A program made the position numbers and the translations under genes. The notes below the pieces were generated by a model. It made no database searches, was not told where the DNA came from, and was given only the letters and a program-made list of their open reading frames with translations. Shown piece after piece: positions 8,168 to 14,506 of a DNA stretch of 37,893 nucleotides. Position 1 is the first letter of the stretch, and every line of letters begins with the position of its first letter. The DNA comes from Clostridia bacterium (GTDB lineage Bacteria > Bacillota > Clostridia > Oscillospirales > SIG627), in the NCBI GenBank assembly GCA_017414535.1, contig JAFQMA010000013.1:1-37893 (forward strand), given 5' to 3'.

Positions 8168-8695
8168 ATGAAAAAATTATTTGCGATTCTGATGGCAGTA
8201 GCTCTGCTCTGCACTATGTCCGTTACCGCTTTCGCAGCGGACGTTGCTACTACCGGCAATACCTCTGCTGACCTCACCGTTAAGTATTCCTCCGGCTCCA
8301 AAGTTCATGCTTATGCAGCAACCATCGAATGGGGTTCTATGGAGTTTACTTATACCTCTGCTGCTCAGAAGTGGGATACCGAAAATCTCCAGTGGACTAC
8401 TGATGGAACCGCCGCATGGTCTAATGCCGGCACCGTAAAGATCACCAACCGTTCCAGTCAGGCCATCACCGCAAAGTTTGGCTTTACCGCTGCTGAAAAT
8501 GCAAATGGCGTTACCGACATTACCGTAAACGGCGCTGCCATCGTTGCAGACGGCTACAGCATTGCAAGTGCTGATACCGGCGCTGCTACCGGCACCGCAC
8601 AAACCCAGACCTTCTCCATCCTTCCTACCGGCGAGTACACCGGCACGAATACCGATGCAGTTAAGGTTGGTACTATCACCATTACTCTTGAATAA
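8168..8695 (+). CDS. Secreted small protein made of the shared WGSM-type domain (copy 2)
   Basis: 175 residues, ribosome site GAAAGGA, signal peptide about 1-23 ending AFAA. The mature part starts ADLTVKY, then IEWGSMEFTY, a KWDTENLQW pair of tryptophans, ITNRSSQAITAKFGF and the terminal VGTITITLE. It aligns along its whole length with the protein at 7507, and the DVYAKY-like opening also occurs after the signal peptide of the SPQTG protein at 9342. Both paralogues being separate, each with its own hairpin behind it, suggests they are needed in different or higher amounts than the large protein. Could be a repeating subunit or a wall-binding partner; neither is shown. Confidence 0.8.
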   Translation: MKKLFAILMAVALLCTMSVTAFAADVATTGNTSADLTVKYSSGSKVHAYAATIEWGSMEFTYTSAAQKWDTENLQWTTDGTAAWSNAGTVKITNRSSQAITAKFGFTAAENANGVTDITVNGAAIVADGYSIASADTGAATGTAQTQTFSILPTGEYTGTNTDAVKVGTITITLE

Positions 8696-8703
8696 TTGAT
8701 CTT

Positions 8704-8739
8704 GCAACGGGGCTGTGCCCTGCGGTGCAGCCCCGTTGC
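8704..8739 (+). terminator. Strong hairpin after the second secreted-protein gene
   Basis: Perfect 12-bp arms GCAACGGGGCTG/CAGCCCCGTTGC around a 12-base loop, eight bases past the stop. No T-run follows on the + strand, so efficiency as an intrinsic terminator is uncertain; it may protect the upstream message. Confidence 0.6.
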
Positions 8740-8818
8740 AGAACTTTCATTATTGATATTTGCCCATAAAATGCTTGTGGTCAAATATAAGTAATGAAAC
8801 AGAACAGGGGCAAGAACT

Positions 8819-9337
8819 ATGGCGAAGAAAAAGTCTGTGAAGAAGAAAAATAATACTCTGATATATATTGCATCGGCTGTCTGTGCGGTGTGCGTTATCT
8901 TTATGATTGTTGCGCTGTGTATTCCTAAGACAGCAACAAAAGGTGAATTTACGCCCCCGGCATTTGACACGAGTGCCGAAGTCGGCGTTCCCGAAGTATC
9001 GGCAGATCTCGGCTGGTACACGCCGCAGGCCGAAGGCTTGGCGTTGAAGGTATCCGTCTGCGGGGAAGTTATCATCAAGGACGGTAAAGCCGATGTGTAC
9101 TTTACCAACCATGCTGAAAACGACGAGTGGATGATGCTACGCATTATTGACGAGGAAGGAAATATCCTTGCCGAAACGGGAATTATCAAGCCCGGCGAAT
9201 ATATCAAGACCGTAGAATTTGATACTGTACCGAGCGACGGGCAGACTATCACACACAAGATCATGGCTTACGAGCCGGAAACCTATTACAGCGCAGGTTC
9301 TCTCACGCTGGAAACCTATGCACAGATCGGAGGGTAA
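8819..9337 (+). CDS. Membrane-anchored extracellular protein, paralogue of the one at 6883
   Basis: 172 residues: a highly basic cytoplasmic tip (KKKSVKKKNN), one transmembrane helix at about 14-36, a short spacer and an extracellular domain. It shares with the 6883 protein the D-x-KA-x-V/F-x-F/I strand, N-x-AE-x-x-E, an ILAETGIIKPG turn and a following strand, so the two are paralogues despite low overall identity. The ribosome site is weak (CAGGGGC). The stop is four bases before the SPQTG gene, whose ribosome site lies within this gene's last codons. Role unknown; membrane-side partner of the secreted proteins is the favoured guess. Confidence 0.75.
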   Translation: MAKKKSVKKKNNTLIYIASAVCAVCVIFMIVALCIPKTATKGEFTPPAFDTSAEVGVPEVSADLGWYTPQAEGLALKVSVCGEVIIKDGKADVYFTNHAENDEWMMLRIIDEEGNILAETGIIKPGEYIKTVEFDTVPSDGQTITHKIMAYEPETYYSAGSLTLETYAQIGG

Positions 9338-9341
9338 CACA

Positions 9342-10241
9342 ATGAAAAAACTGCTGACAGTTATATTAACGCTTGTATTGCTGCTGTCCTGTTCCACGGT
9401 GTGCTTTGCTGCCGAAGAATCGGATACCTACACGGCAGATGTGTATGCGAAATATATCGGAAACTCTGCGAAAACGGAAATTGTCGTGCCGGACGGCGCT
9501 GACGAAATTAAGGTGCAGTTGCCGGACGGAACAGAGATCGTTGTGGAGGATATTCCCGATGATGTTTATACCCTTGTGATCTTTCCTATCCCCGCCGATG
9601 AAAAAGAAGCTCACGCTTGGTTTACAGAGGTAACAAGCGGTAAAGGCACAGAGATTGCGCCCTATGAAATTTATTTTGTTACCGCAGCCGGGGATAAGTT
9701 AGTTCCCAACGGTGCAGAAATTACAATGGGTGTTCCCGATAGCATAGATCAGCCTATCGTTTTGGCGGTAGATAAGAACAATACCGTAACCGAGCTTGCA
9801 ACCGCCGTTAAAGATGGAAAGATAACCTTTACGGCTGATGACAGCGATTACTATGTGCTTGCGGAAAAAGTGATCCACTCCGTCAAGGTAGAAGATACCA
9901 ACGGCGGCGACGTGGAGATCGACAAGGAAAACCCCGAAACCGGCGAGGACGTGGCCATCACCCCCGATCCCGATGACGGCAAGGTGGTCGATAAGGTCGT
10001 GGTCAAGGACGAGGACGGCAACGAAATCTCCGTCATAGACAACGGCGACGGCACCTACACCTACGAGCAGCCCGACGGCGACGTAACCATCGAGGTGACG
10101 TTTAAGGATAAGATCCCCACCGACAGCCCCCAAACGGGAGATAACACCCTCCTGTGGCCCTGGTTGCTCCTGCTGATCCTTTCCGCAATGGGCATCGTCG
10201 CAATCTGCTATGAACAGCGCAGAAACAAAGCAGTAAAATAA
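9342..10241 (+). CDS. Sortase substrate with SPQTG cell-wall sorting signal
   Basis: 299 residues; the ATG at 9342 has GGAGGG seven bases upstream. Signal peptide about 1-23; then TADVYAKY, echoing the secreted proteins at 7507 and 8168. Residues about 185-255 form a bacterial beta-repeat of the kind that ends in Y-T-Y/F-x-(M/Q)-PDGDVTIEVTF. The C-terminus is a full sorting signal: SPQTG near 262-266, a hydrophobic helix (LLWPWLLLLILSAMGIVAI) and a basic tail. SPQTG fits the (S/P)PxTG class used by class-B-like sortases of Clostridia rather than canonical LPxTG. No sortase gene is in the window, so a host enzyme or one further left must act. The 3' third is clearly richer in G+C than the 5' part, suggesting mosaic origin. 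Confidence 0.85.
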   Translation: MKKLLTVILTLVLLLSCSTVCFAAEESDTYTADVYAKYIGNSAKTEIVVPDGADEIKVQLPDGTEIVVEDIPDDVYTLVIFPIPADEKEAHAWFTEVTSGKGTEIAPYEIYFVTAAGDKLVPNGAEITMGVPDSIDQPIVLAVDKNNTVTELATAVKDGKITFTADDSDYYVLAEKVIHSVKVEDTNGGDVEIDKENPETGEDVAITPDPDDGKVVDKVVVKDEDGNEISVIDNGDGTYTYEQPDGDVTIEVTFKDKIPTDSPQTGDNTLLWPWLLLLILSAMGIVAICYEQRRNKAVK

Positions 10242-10257
10242 TCCACCCAAAGAATAC

Positions 10258-10295
10258 AAACGGGCGGTGACGGTTAGAGCCGCCATCGCCCGTTT
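10258..10295 (+). terminator. Hairpin ending the surface-protein cluster
   Basis: A 16-bp near-perfect stem AAACGGGCGGTGACGG with CCGCCATCGCCCGTTT, 16 bases after the stop of the SPQTG gene. Confidence 0.7.
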
Positions 10296-10329
10296 GCGAT
10301 TATATAAACAAGAAATGAGGTGTATAGCC

Positions 10330-10404
10330 ATGCTACGGCACAACAGAATATTCAAACGACCACCCGGTCGCATAAATAAATTGAGAACGCTCAACTTGGA
10401 GTAA
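10330..10404 (+). CDS. Possible 24-residue basic peptide
   Basis: ATG follows AATGAGGTG and opens a 24-residue arginine-rich frame whose last codons lie inside the terminator stem at 10383. No family recognised. It may be a leader peptide for that terminator or simply untranslated sequence. Confidence 0.2.
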   Translation: MLRHNRIFKRPPGRINKLRTLNLE

Positions 10405-10429
10405 AAAACAAGTTGGGCGTTCTCTTTTT
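10383..10429 (+). terminator. Intrinsic terminator
   Basis: GAGAACGCTCAACTTG and CAAGTTGGGCGTTCTC pair with one G-T wobble around a 10-base loop, directly followed by TTTTT. Textbook Rho-independent form on the + strand. Confidence 0.85.
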
Positions 10430-10518
10430 GTCTGCTCGACAGATTTTGAGCAAAAATCCGAGATTATAACGGCGTTCTGCAAATTCCGTCATAACGCATT
10501 TTTAAGGAGGTGATCCAA

Positions 10519-10602
10519 GTGGATGATGAAATCCAACCCAGGCAACCCGAAAAAATAAATGAGTGCAAAAGAATGGCGTGGCAGCATAGCCCCACCGAGT
10601 AG
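10519..10602 (+). CDS. Possible 27-residue peptide with perfect anti-SD match
   Basis: GTG at 10519 lies just after AAGGAGGTGATCC, which complements the whole 3' tail of 16S rRNA. The 27-residue frame has no recognised family. So strong a ribosome site for so short a frame suggests a translated leader or a decayed gene ahead of the sigma-factor gene. Apart from this and the uncertain frame at 10658, the stretch 10430-10946 shows nothing I can name. Confidence 0.3.
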   Translation: MDDEIQPRQPEKINECKRMAWQHSPTE

Positions 10603-10657
10603 CAACACATCCCCCGTATAAGGCGGCTGTGCTGCCCTTACGGCGAGGATGTTACCA

Positions 10658-10996
10658 ATGGCAAATAAAACCCTATACATAGTCCATCTGACCTATGTTC
10701 GGTGGACAGCACACGGAGGTGGACACCGATCTCACCATACGCATCGGCACCACAAGAAATCGTCGAAGCCCCCTGGTGGCTCGGACAAGCCTCCCGGCAA
10801 ACACCCATATTCAACCCGTAACGCCGAATTTGCTCCTGTTTTTTCATGGGGCAGGTTTGGCGTTTTTTGCCACGCCTATTTTAATATAGCAGACCGTTGG
10901 CGCAAATGCAGTCGCACTTTGGGTGTCGGCTGCCGTGATCCTCCGGTTTCAGATTTTCTTTCCGAAAATCTGAAATCTGGAGGTAAACAACGGTGA
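10658..10996 (+). CDS. Uncertain hypothetical ORF overlapping the sigma-factor start
   Basis: A 112-residue frame with GAGGATG ahead of its ATG and a TGA that overlaps the GTG of the sigma gene as GTGA, which favours translation. The product is odd: a His/Gly/Pro/Lys-rich stretch (residues about 20-50) with no known fold, then a basic cysteine-containing tail that runs through the perfect palindrome at 10947. A competing 64-residue frame begins at 10695. I cannot decide which, if either, is real. No function proposed. Confidence 0.3.
   Translation: MANKTLYIVHLTYVRWTAHGGGHRSHHTHRHHKKSSKPPGGSDKPPGKHPYSTRNAEFAPVFSWGRFGVFCHAYFNIADRWRKCSRTLGVGCRDPPVSDFLSENLKSGGKQR
10947..10975 (+). repeat. Perfect 12-bp inverted repeat beside the sigma-factor ribosome site
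   Basis: TTTCAGATTTTC and GAAAATCTGAAA flank a five-base loop; the stem ends three bases before the GGAGG that serves the GTG at 10993. It could be an operator, or an RNA stem that restricts access to the ribosome site. Confidence 0.65.
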
Positions 10997-11490
10997 AAAA
11001 CTATCGCAAGAGCGATTATGCCCTTAATAAATTCAGCGAGGGCATCGTATATCAATTTGCAAACGGAATACAGGTCATCACTATGGAGGACTATCTGCGG
11101 GACAATCCCGAAAAAACAGAAGCGGATTTTTTGGCGCTGAAAGCCATATCCGACGAGATCTATCTGGAGCAGGTGCGGCTCGAAACTGCCCAGGGCAACA
11201 AGACCGTATCCCTGACGGAGCTGGAGGACACCATCGCGTGTACCGGCCCTTCCCTGGATGAAAGCTACATACTGGCAGACGACCACCGCCGTATTCATTT
11301 GGCAGTGGACAAGCTGTTTGTATGTGGCAAACTTACTCCAAAACAGAAAGAACGCTTTATCAAGCATTTTTTCAAGGGTATGTCGCTCCGGCAGATTGCC
11401 GAGGACGAGGGGGTACATTTCACATCGGTTGATGAGTGCATCCGCCGTGTCGTAGACAAGCTCCGCGCGTATTTCGATGAGATAAAGTAA
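10993..11490 (+). CDS. Tn916 ORF7-like sigma-70 family regulator
   Basis: 165 residues from a GTG nine bases after GGAGG. The C-terminal third (about 110-160: LTPKQKERFIKHFFKGMSLR, then QIAEDEGV and a recognition helix ending RRVVDKLRAYF) is a sigma region-4 helix-turn-helix. The N-terminal part lacks a clear region-2 core motif, as in the small sigma-like proteins of Tn916/Tn1549-type elements, which sit upstream of xis and int and are thought to control transfer or excision genes. Here too xis and int lie downstream, separated by a 700-base non-coding tract. The start overlaps the preceding frame and sits under a palindrome, so expression may be translationally gated. Confidence 0.8.
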   Translation: MKNYRKSDYALNKFSEGIVYQFANGIQVITMEDYLRDNPEKTEADFLALKAISDEIYLEQVRLETAQGNKTVSLTELEDTIACTGPSLDESYILADDHRRIHLAVDKLFVCGKLTPKQKERFIKHFFKGMSLRQIAEDEGVHFTSVDECIRRVVDKLRAYFDEIK

Positions 11491-11502
11491 CCCGCCATCA
11501 GG

Positions 11503-11530
11503 GGGCTGTCAGAAATGGCAGCCCTCTTTT
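11503..11530 (+). terminator. Terminator after the sigma-like gene
   Basis: GGGCTGTCA and TGGCAGCCC pair with one wobble around four bases, followed by TCTTTT, 13 bases after the stop. Confidence 0.75.
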
Positions 11531-11596
11531 GCTGCCCCTGAAAAAACTTTTAGAAATTTTGATTTTCAACCCCTACAACCCCCTGTTTTTAATGCA

Positions 11597-12060
11597 ATAG
11601 GTGAAGGGCAACGGAGAGTCCTTTACCTATCGCCGCCTATACAACGGTGAATAGGTTGTTCCTTGACAACCGAATAACCATTCACCAAATACGATCCTAT
11701 TACTATTGTGATGAGCATAAGCCACTTTAGCGGCTGCGCCATGATCTGCGAGAACTGGACAACGGGATTTCACTTTTCTATATATGCGTCCACTGATTCG
11801 GTTTCGCAAGGAGCGACAAACAGCAGGCTATGATTATCGGGCAGCACCCGGTATGGCCATGACCGGTAATAGGGATAATGAGACTCCCGTCCAGCCACAG
11901 TCCGAGCGTGATAGCGCAATCCGGCGTGAAGCCGTCGCAGGCAATGGGGGCGGTTGCATGAGAACCATGTGAGGGTGAGATTCCCGTGGAGCTGATACGC
12001 TGTCAGCCGTTTGGTGACTTCCCAATGGAAATTCGGGGTGTCGAGGACAAATTGAATTTC
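11597..12060 (+). ncRNA. ORF-less, hairpin-rich tract; candidate structured RNA
   Basis: Between the sigma-like gene and the toxin no convincing coding frame exists over about 670 bases. Successive stems are visible: ATAGGTGAAGG/CCTTTACCTAT (11597-11630), GGTGAAT(A)GGTT/AACCATTCACC with an alternative GGTTGT/ACAACC inside (11646-11686), CCGGT/ACCGG near 11850-11865, and the chain GCAATCCGGCG...GTCGC onward to 12010. Density of pairing exceeds what I expect by chance, but strand and boundaries are guesses. Alternatives are an ORF-less remnant of an IS605/IscB-type guide-RNA (HEARO) element, a group II intron remnant, or the transfer-origin/regulatory tract of the element. I cannot decide between them by eye. 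Confidence 0.35.
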
Positions 12061-12069
12061 TTGAAAATA

Positions 12070-12149
12070 AGGTCAAACGGCGACAGATTTATTGAATGTG
12101 CGTACATCTAATGTGCAGTCAACCTCAATTTCTGCTTGTCGTTTGACCT
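12070..12149 (+). repeat. Long-range inverted repeat upstream of the toxin gene
   Basis: AGGTCAAACG at 12070-12079 is inversely repeated at 12140-12149 (CGTTTGACCT), with an 60-base interior holding GACAG/CTTGTC continuation of the stem. It lies 50 bases upstream of the toxin start and could be an operator, transcript fold or recombinase site. Confidence 0.55.
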
Positions 12150-12200
12150 CCTACATAGGCGGTACATACTGCCAAATTTTTCAAGGGAGGTTATTAAACC

Positions 12201-12737
12201 ATGAGCAGAACATATTTACGCGGAGAGATGTACTTCGCTGATTTAGGTCAGGGCATCGGCTCCGAACAGAACGGGCGGCGTCCCGTTATCATTATCCAGA
12301 ACGACGTGGGTAACAAGCACAGCCCCACAGTCATTGTAGCGGCTCTTACGAGCGAAATTACGGGAAAGGCGAAATTACCCACCCACTATCTTCTAAAGGC
12401 AGGAAACGGCCTTGTACGCGATTCTGTGGTGCTTCTGGAGCAGCTACGCACCATCGACAAGCGGCGGCTTGAAGAATACATCGGAAAGGTCAGCGACAAG
12501 CAAATTGCCGGTATCAATCACGCGCTGGCAATCAGCATCGGACTGATCGACCCTGTACCCCAAAAACTAATACTTTGTCTTTGCAGCACCTGTGCCAATA
12601 ATTTCTACGGTACAGGTGCTTTTTCTTTGAAGCGGGTCAATCCCAATGCCACTGAAAAAGACCGCTGTACCTACTGCGGCCAGCGCACCGGCTTTGACTA
12701 CGAAATCAGGCCCAAGGGACGAGGTGGTGGCAAATGA
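12201..12737 (+). CDS. MazF/PemK-family endoribonuclease toxin with C-terminal Zn-ribbon-like tail
   Basis: 178 residues, AAGGGAGG upstream. Residues about 4-115 are a MazF/PemK fold: YLRGEMYFADLG opening, GSEQNGRRPVIIIQND with the conserved Arg region near 26-28, ALTSEI near 48-53 and LLEQLRTIDKRRL near 78-90. MazF toxins are normally about 115 residues; here a further 60 follow with CxxC at 128-131 (another Cys at 126) and CxxC at 156-159, a pattern that suggests a zinc ribbon. No antitoxin gene precedes it, which is where MazE usually lies. The stop overlaps the excisionase start as ATGA. Probably an element-maintenance or regulatory RNase; the added ribbon may supply RNA binding or replace antitoxin contact. 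Confidence 0.85.
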   Translation: MSRTYLRGEMYFADLGQGIGSEQNGRRPVIIIQNDVGNKHSPTVIVAALTSEITGKAKLPTHYLLKAGNGLVRDSVVLLEQLRTIDKRRLEEYIGKVSDKQIAGINHALAISIGLIDPVPQKLILCLCSTCANNFYGTGAFSLKRVNPNATEKDRCTYCGQRTGFDYEIRPKGRGGGK

Positions 12738-12958
12738 GGACAAGCGACACCTACAAGATCCTTTTCAAAGAATACCCGGATGTGGTGACTATTGAGCAGC
12801 TTTGCGAAATGCTGGGCGGCGTTAGCATCAAAACTGGCTACCGATTGCTGAACAGTGGCAAAATTAAAAGCCTGAAAGTGGGGCGGCGGCACCGCATACC
12901 AAAAATCTATGTGTTGCAGTATCTTGGGCTGATCGAAAAGCCCAACATAGAAAACTGA
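12734..12958 (+). CDS. xis: Excisionase / MerR-like helix-turn-helix protein
   Basis: 74 residues, overlapping the toxin stop by four bases. The sequence VTIEQLCEMLGGVSIKTGYR followed by LLNSGKIKSLKVGRRHRIPK is the winged-helix pattern of DNA-binding proteins of the excisionase family (helix-turn-helix 17 type): two helices, then a wing with the basic GRRHRIP strand. Xis proteins bend DNA next to the attachment site and direct the integrase towards excision. Its place directly before the integrase gene, with 96 bases between, is the usual one. Coupling to the toxin links excision potential to toxin dosage. Confidence 0.85.
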   Translation: MRTSDTYKILFKEYPDVVTIEQLCEMLGGVSIKTGYRLLNSGKIKSLKVGRRHRIPKIYVLQYLGLIEKPNIEN

Positions 12959-13054
12959 AAATCGTACAATTCCGTTGCGTCTGCCCATCTGCTATAATGA
13001 TACTGTCAATGGCAGATGAATATACACGCTACCCATAGAAAAGGAGGATTTATT

Positions 13055-14248
13055 ATGGTAGCAGGACATCTGCGAGAAAAAAGAGGTTATTACCATATTG
13101 TATTAAGCTACACGGACGAGAACGGTGTTAGAAAAACGCCGTCCAAGACCACAGGATTACCCGTTAAGGGCAATAAAAAGCGCGCTGAAGCTATGCTGAT
13201 GGAAGCGCGCAAGGAAATGGAGATTCAACTGCAAAGGCGCATTGAAGCCAAAAACAAGATGTTCTCCGGTGATCCCAATGACATCACCTTTACAGCCTTT
13301 ATGACTGAATGGCTTGAAATGATGGAGAAAAACATTGATCGCACTACTTTCGCGTCTTACACCTTCTGCATCAAGAGCAGAATTAACCCCTACTTTGATG
13401 AGTATTTTCCGTTCTTGCGGTTGAGGGAGCTTACCCCGAAACACATTCAGGACTTTTATGCTTATGACATGAAAGTAAATGGTGTAACGGCAAATACCGT
13501 AATTCACCGCCATGCAAATATCCGAAAAGCGCTGCAACACGCTTTCAAAATCGGTCTGATTGAGAGCAATCCTGCTGACCGAATTGAACGCCCCAAGAAA
13601 GAAAAGTTTGTCGGTGATATTTACAAAGGAAAGGAACTGGAGAAACTGTTTGAGGTCGTGCGTGGCGATCCCATCGAGTTGGCAGTCATCTTGGGTGCGT
13701 TTTATGGGCTGCGGCGTAGTGAAGTTGTCGGCCTGAAATGGGATGCGATTGACTTTGAGCAAAAGACAATTACCATTCAGCATACCGTAAATCAGGTGTG
13801 CATTGACGGCAAAAGCCAGATCGTCCAGAAAGACCGCACAAAGACGAAATCCAGCCATAGGTCGTTACCTCTTGTCCCGCCGTTTGAGGAGCTTCTGCAC
13901 CGTTTGAGAGCGCAACAGGCTCAAAACCGGCTGTTATGCGGTGACGCATACAACCGAGAATACTCCGAATACATCTATGTCAATGAAATAGGAGAACTTG
14001 TGAAACCGGGATATATCACCCAGCATTTCCCCATCGTTCTGAAAAACAACAGCATGAGAAAAATCCGCTTTCACGATCTTCGGCATAGTTGCGCGAGTTT
14101 ACTGTTTGCCAATGGTGTCAGCCTTAGAGAAATCCAGGAGTGGTTAGGACACAGTGATATTTCTACCACATCCAATATTTACACCCATTTGGATTTCAGC
14201 TCCAAGGTCAAATCCGCAAATGCGATCCTTGGTGTTTACCCCACCTAA
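13055..14248 (+). CDS. int: Tyrosine recombinase (Tn916/phage-type integrase)
   Basis: 397 residues from the ATG at 13055, which has AAAGGAGG eight bases upstream; the longer frame from 13016 lacks a ribosome site. Domains: an N-terminal arm-binding domain (about 1-60), a SAM-like core-binding domain (about 70-165, beginning TFTAFMTEWLEMMEKN) and the catalytic domain. Catalytic residues seen are Arg in YGLRRSE (about 219), His-x-x-Arg in HDLRHS (about 340), His in GHSD and the nucleophile Tyr in NIYTHLD (about 374). The gene ends 150 bases from an intact tRNA-Leu and 380 bases from a truncated one, consistent with insertion at a tRNA anticodon region. Confidence 0.95.
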   Translation: MVAGHLREKRGYYHIVLSYTDENGVRKTPSKTTGLPVKGNKKRAEAMLMEARKEMEIQLQRRIEAKNKMFSGDPNDITFTAFMTEWLEMMEKNIDRTTFASYTFCIKSRINPYFDEYFPFLRLRELTPKHIQDFYAYDMKVNGVTANTVIHRHANIRKALQHAFKIGLIESNPADRIERPKKEKFVGDIYKGKELEKLFEVVRGDPIELAVILGAFYGLRRSEVVGLKWDAIDFEQKTITIQHTVNQVCIDGKSQIVQKDRTKTKSSHRSLPLVPPFEELLHRLRAQQAQNRLLCGDAYNREYSEYIYVNEIGELVKPGYITQHFPIVLKNNSMRKIRFHDLRHSCASLLFANGVSLREIQEWLGHSDISTTSNIYTHLDFSSKVKSANAILGVYPT

Positions 14249-14254
14249 AGGGAA

Positions 14255-14331
14255 ATGTCCCTCCAAATTTCAAGAAAAATTGGAGGGACATCGAAAAAAC
14301 ATCGAATTTTCGCAAAGACATGGAGGGACAT
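14255..14331. repeat. GGAGGGACAT repeat array, left of the tRNA
   Basis: ATGTCCCTCCAA (14255-14266) and TTGGAGGGACAT (14280-14291) form a perfect inverted pair, and a further direct GGAGGGACAT lies at 14322-14331. Short iterated sites next to an integrase gene are often arm-type binding sites. The pattern recurs on the other side of the tRNA. Confidence 0.7.
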
Positions 14332-14345
14332 GGTAGAAAAAGAAA

Positions 14346-14385
14346 GAGCCTGAAAACGCTGTAATATCAAGCGTTTTCAAGGCTC
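14346..14385 (-). terminator. Terminator of the tRNA-Leu transcript (leftward)
   Basis: GAGCC-TGAAAACGCT and AGCGTTTTCA-A-GGCTC form a long stem. Only on the minus strand does a T-rich run (TTTCTTTTT) follow, so it suits transcripts coming leftward through the tRNA. Confidence 0.7.
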
Positions 14386-14394
14386 GTAAGGGTC

Positions 14395-14481
14395 TGGTGC
14401 CGGTGGCGGGGGTCGAACCCGCACGGTATCGCTACCAACGGATTTTGAGTCCGCCTCGTCTGCCAATTCCAACACACCGGC
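14395..14481 (-). tRNA. tRNA-Leu (anticodon CAA), complete with encoded CCA
   Basis: Read on the minus strand: acceptor GCCGGTG pairs with CACCGGC, discriminator A, then encoded CCA (14397-14395). The D arm has TTGGCAGACGAG, the anticodon loop CTCAAAA gives CAA, a long variable arm (TGGTAGCGATACC) is present as in class II tRNAs, and the T arm is GCGGGTTCGACCCCCGC. All stems match, so it should be functional. It lies inside the element side of the junction and is bracketed by GGAGGGACAT repeats. No strong promoter of its own is seen directly upstream. Confidence 0.9.
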
Positions 14482-14506
14482 ATTTATATTTTCAAAGTCT
14501 TACTCC

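Noticed and set aside
10695..10889. 64-codon alternative frame ending in a hydrophobic tail
   Set aside because: No ribosome site precedes its ATG, and the competing frame at 10658 has both a site and a coupled stop; neither is secure.
11860..12010. Group II intron domain V-like hairpin
   Set aside because: The stem near 11955-11995 lacks a convincing catalytic AGC triad and bulge, and no reverse transcriptase or GTGYG start is seen.
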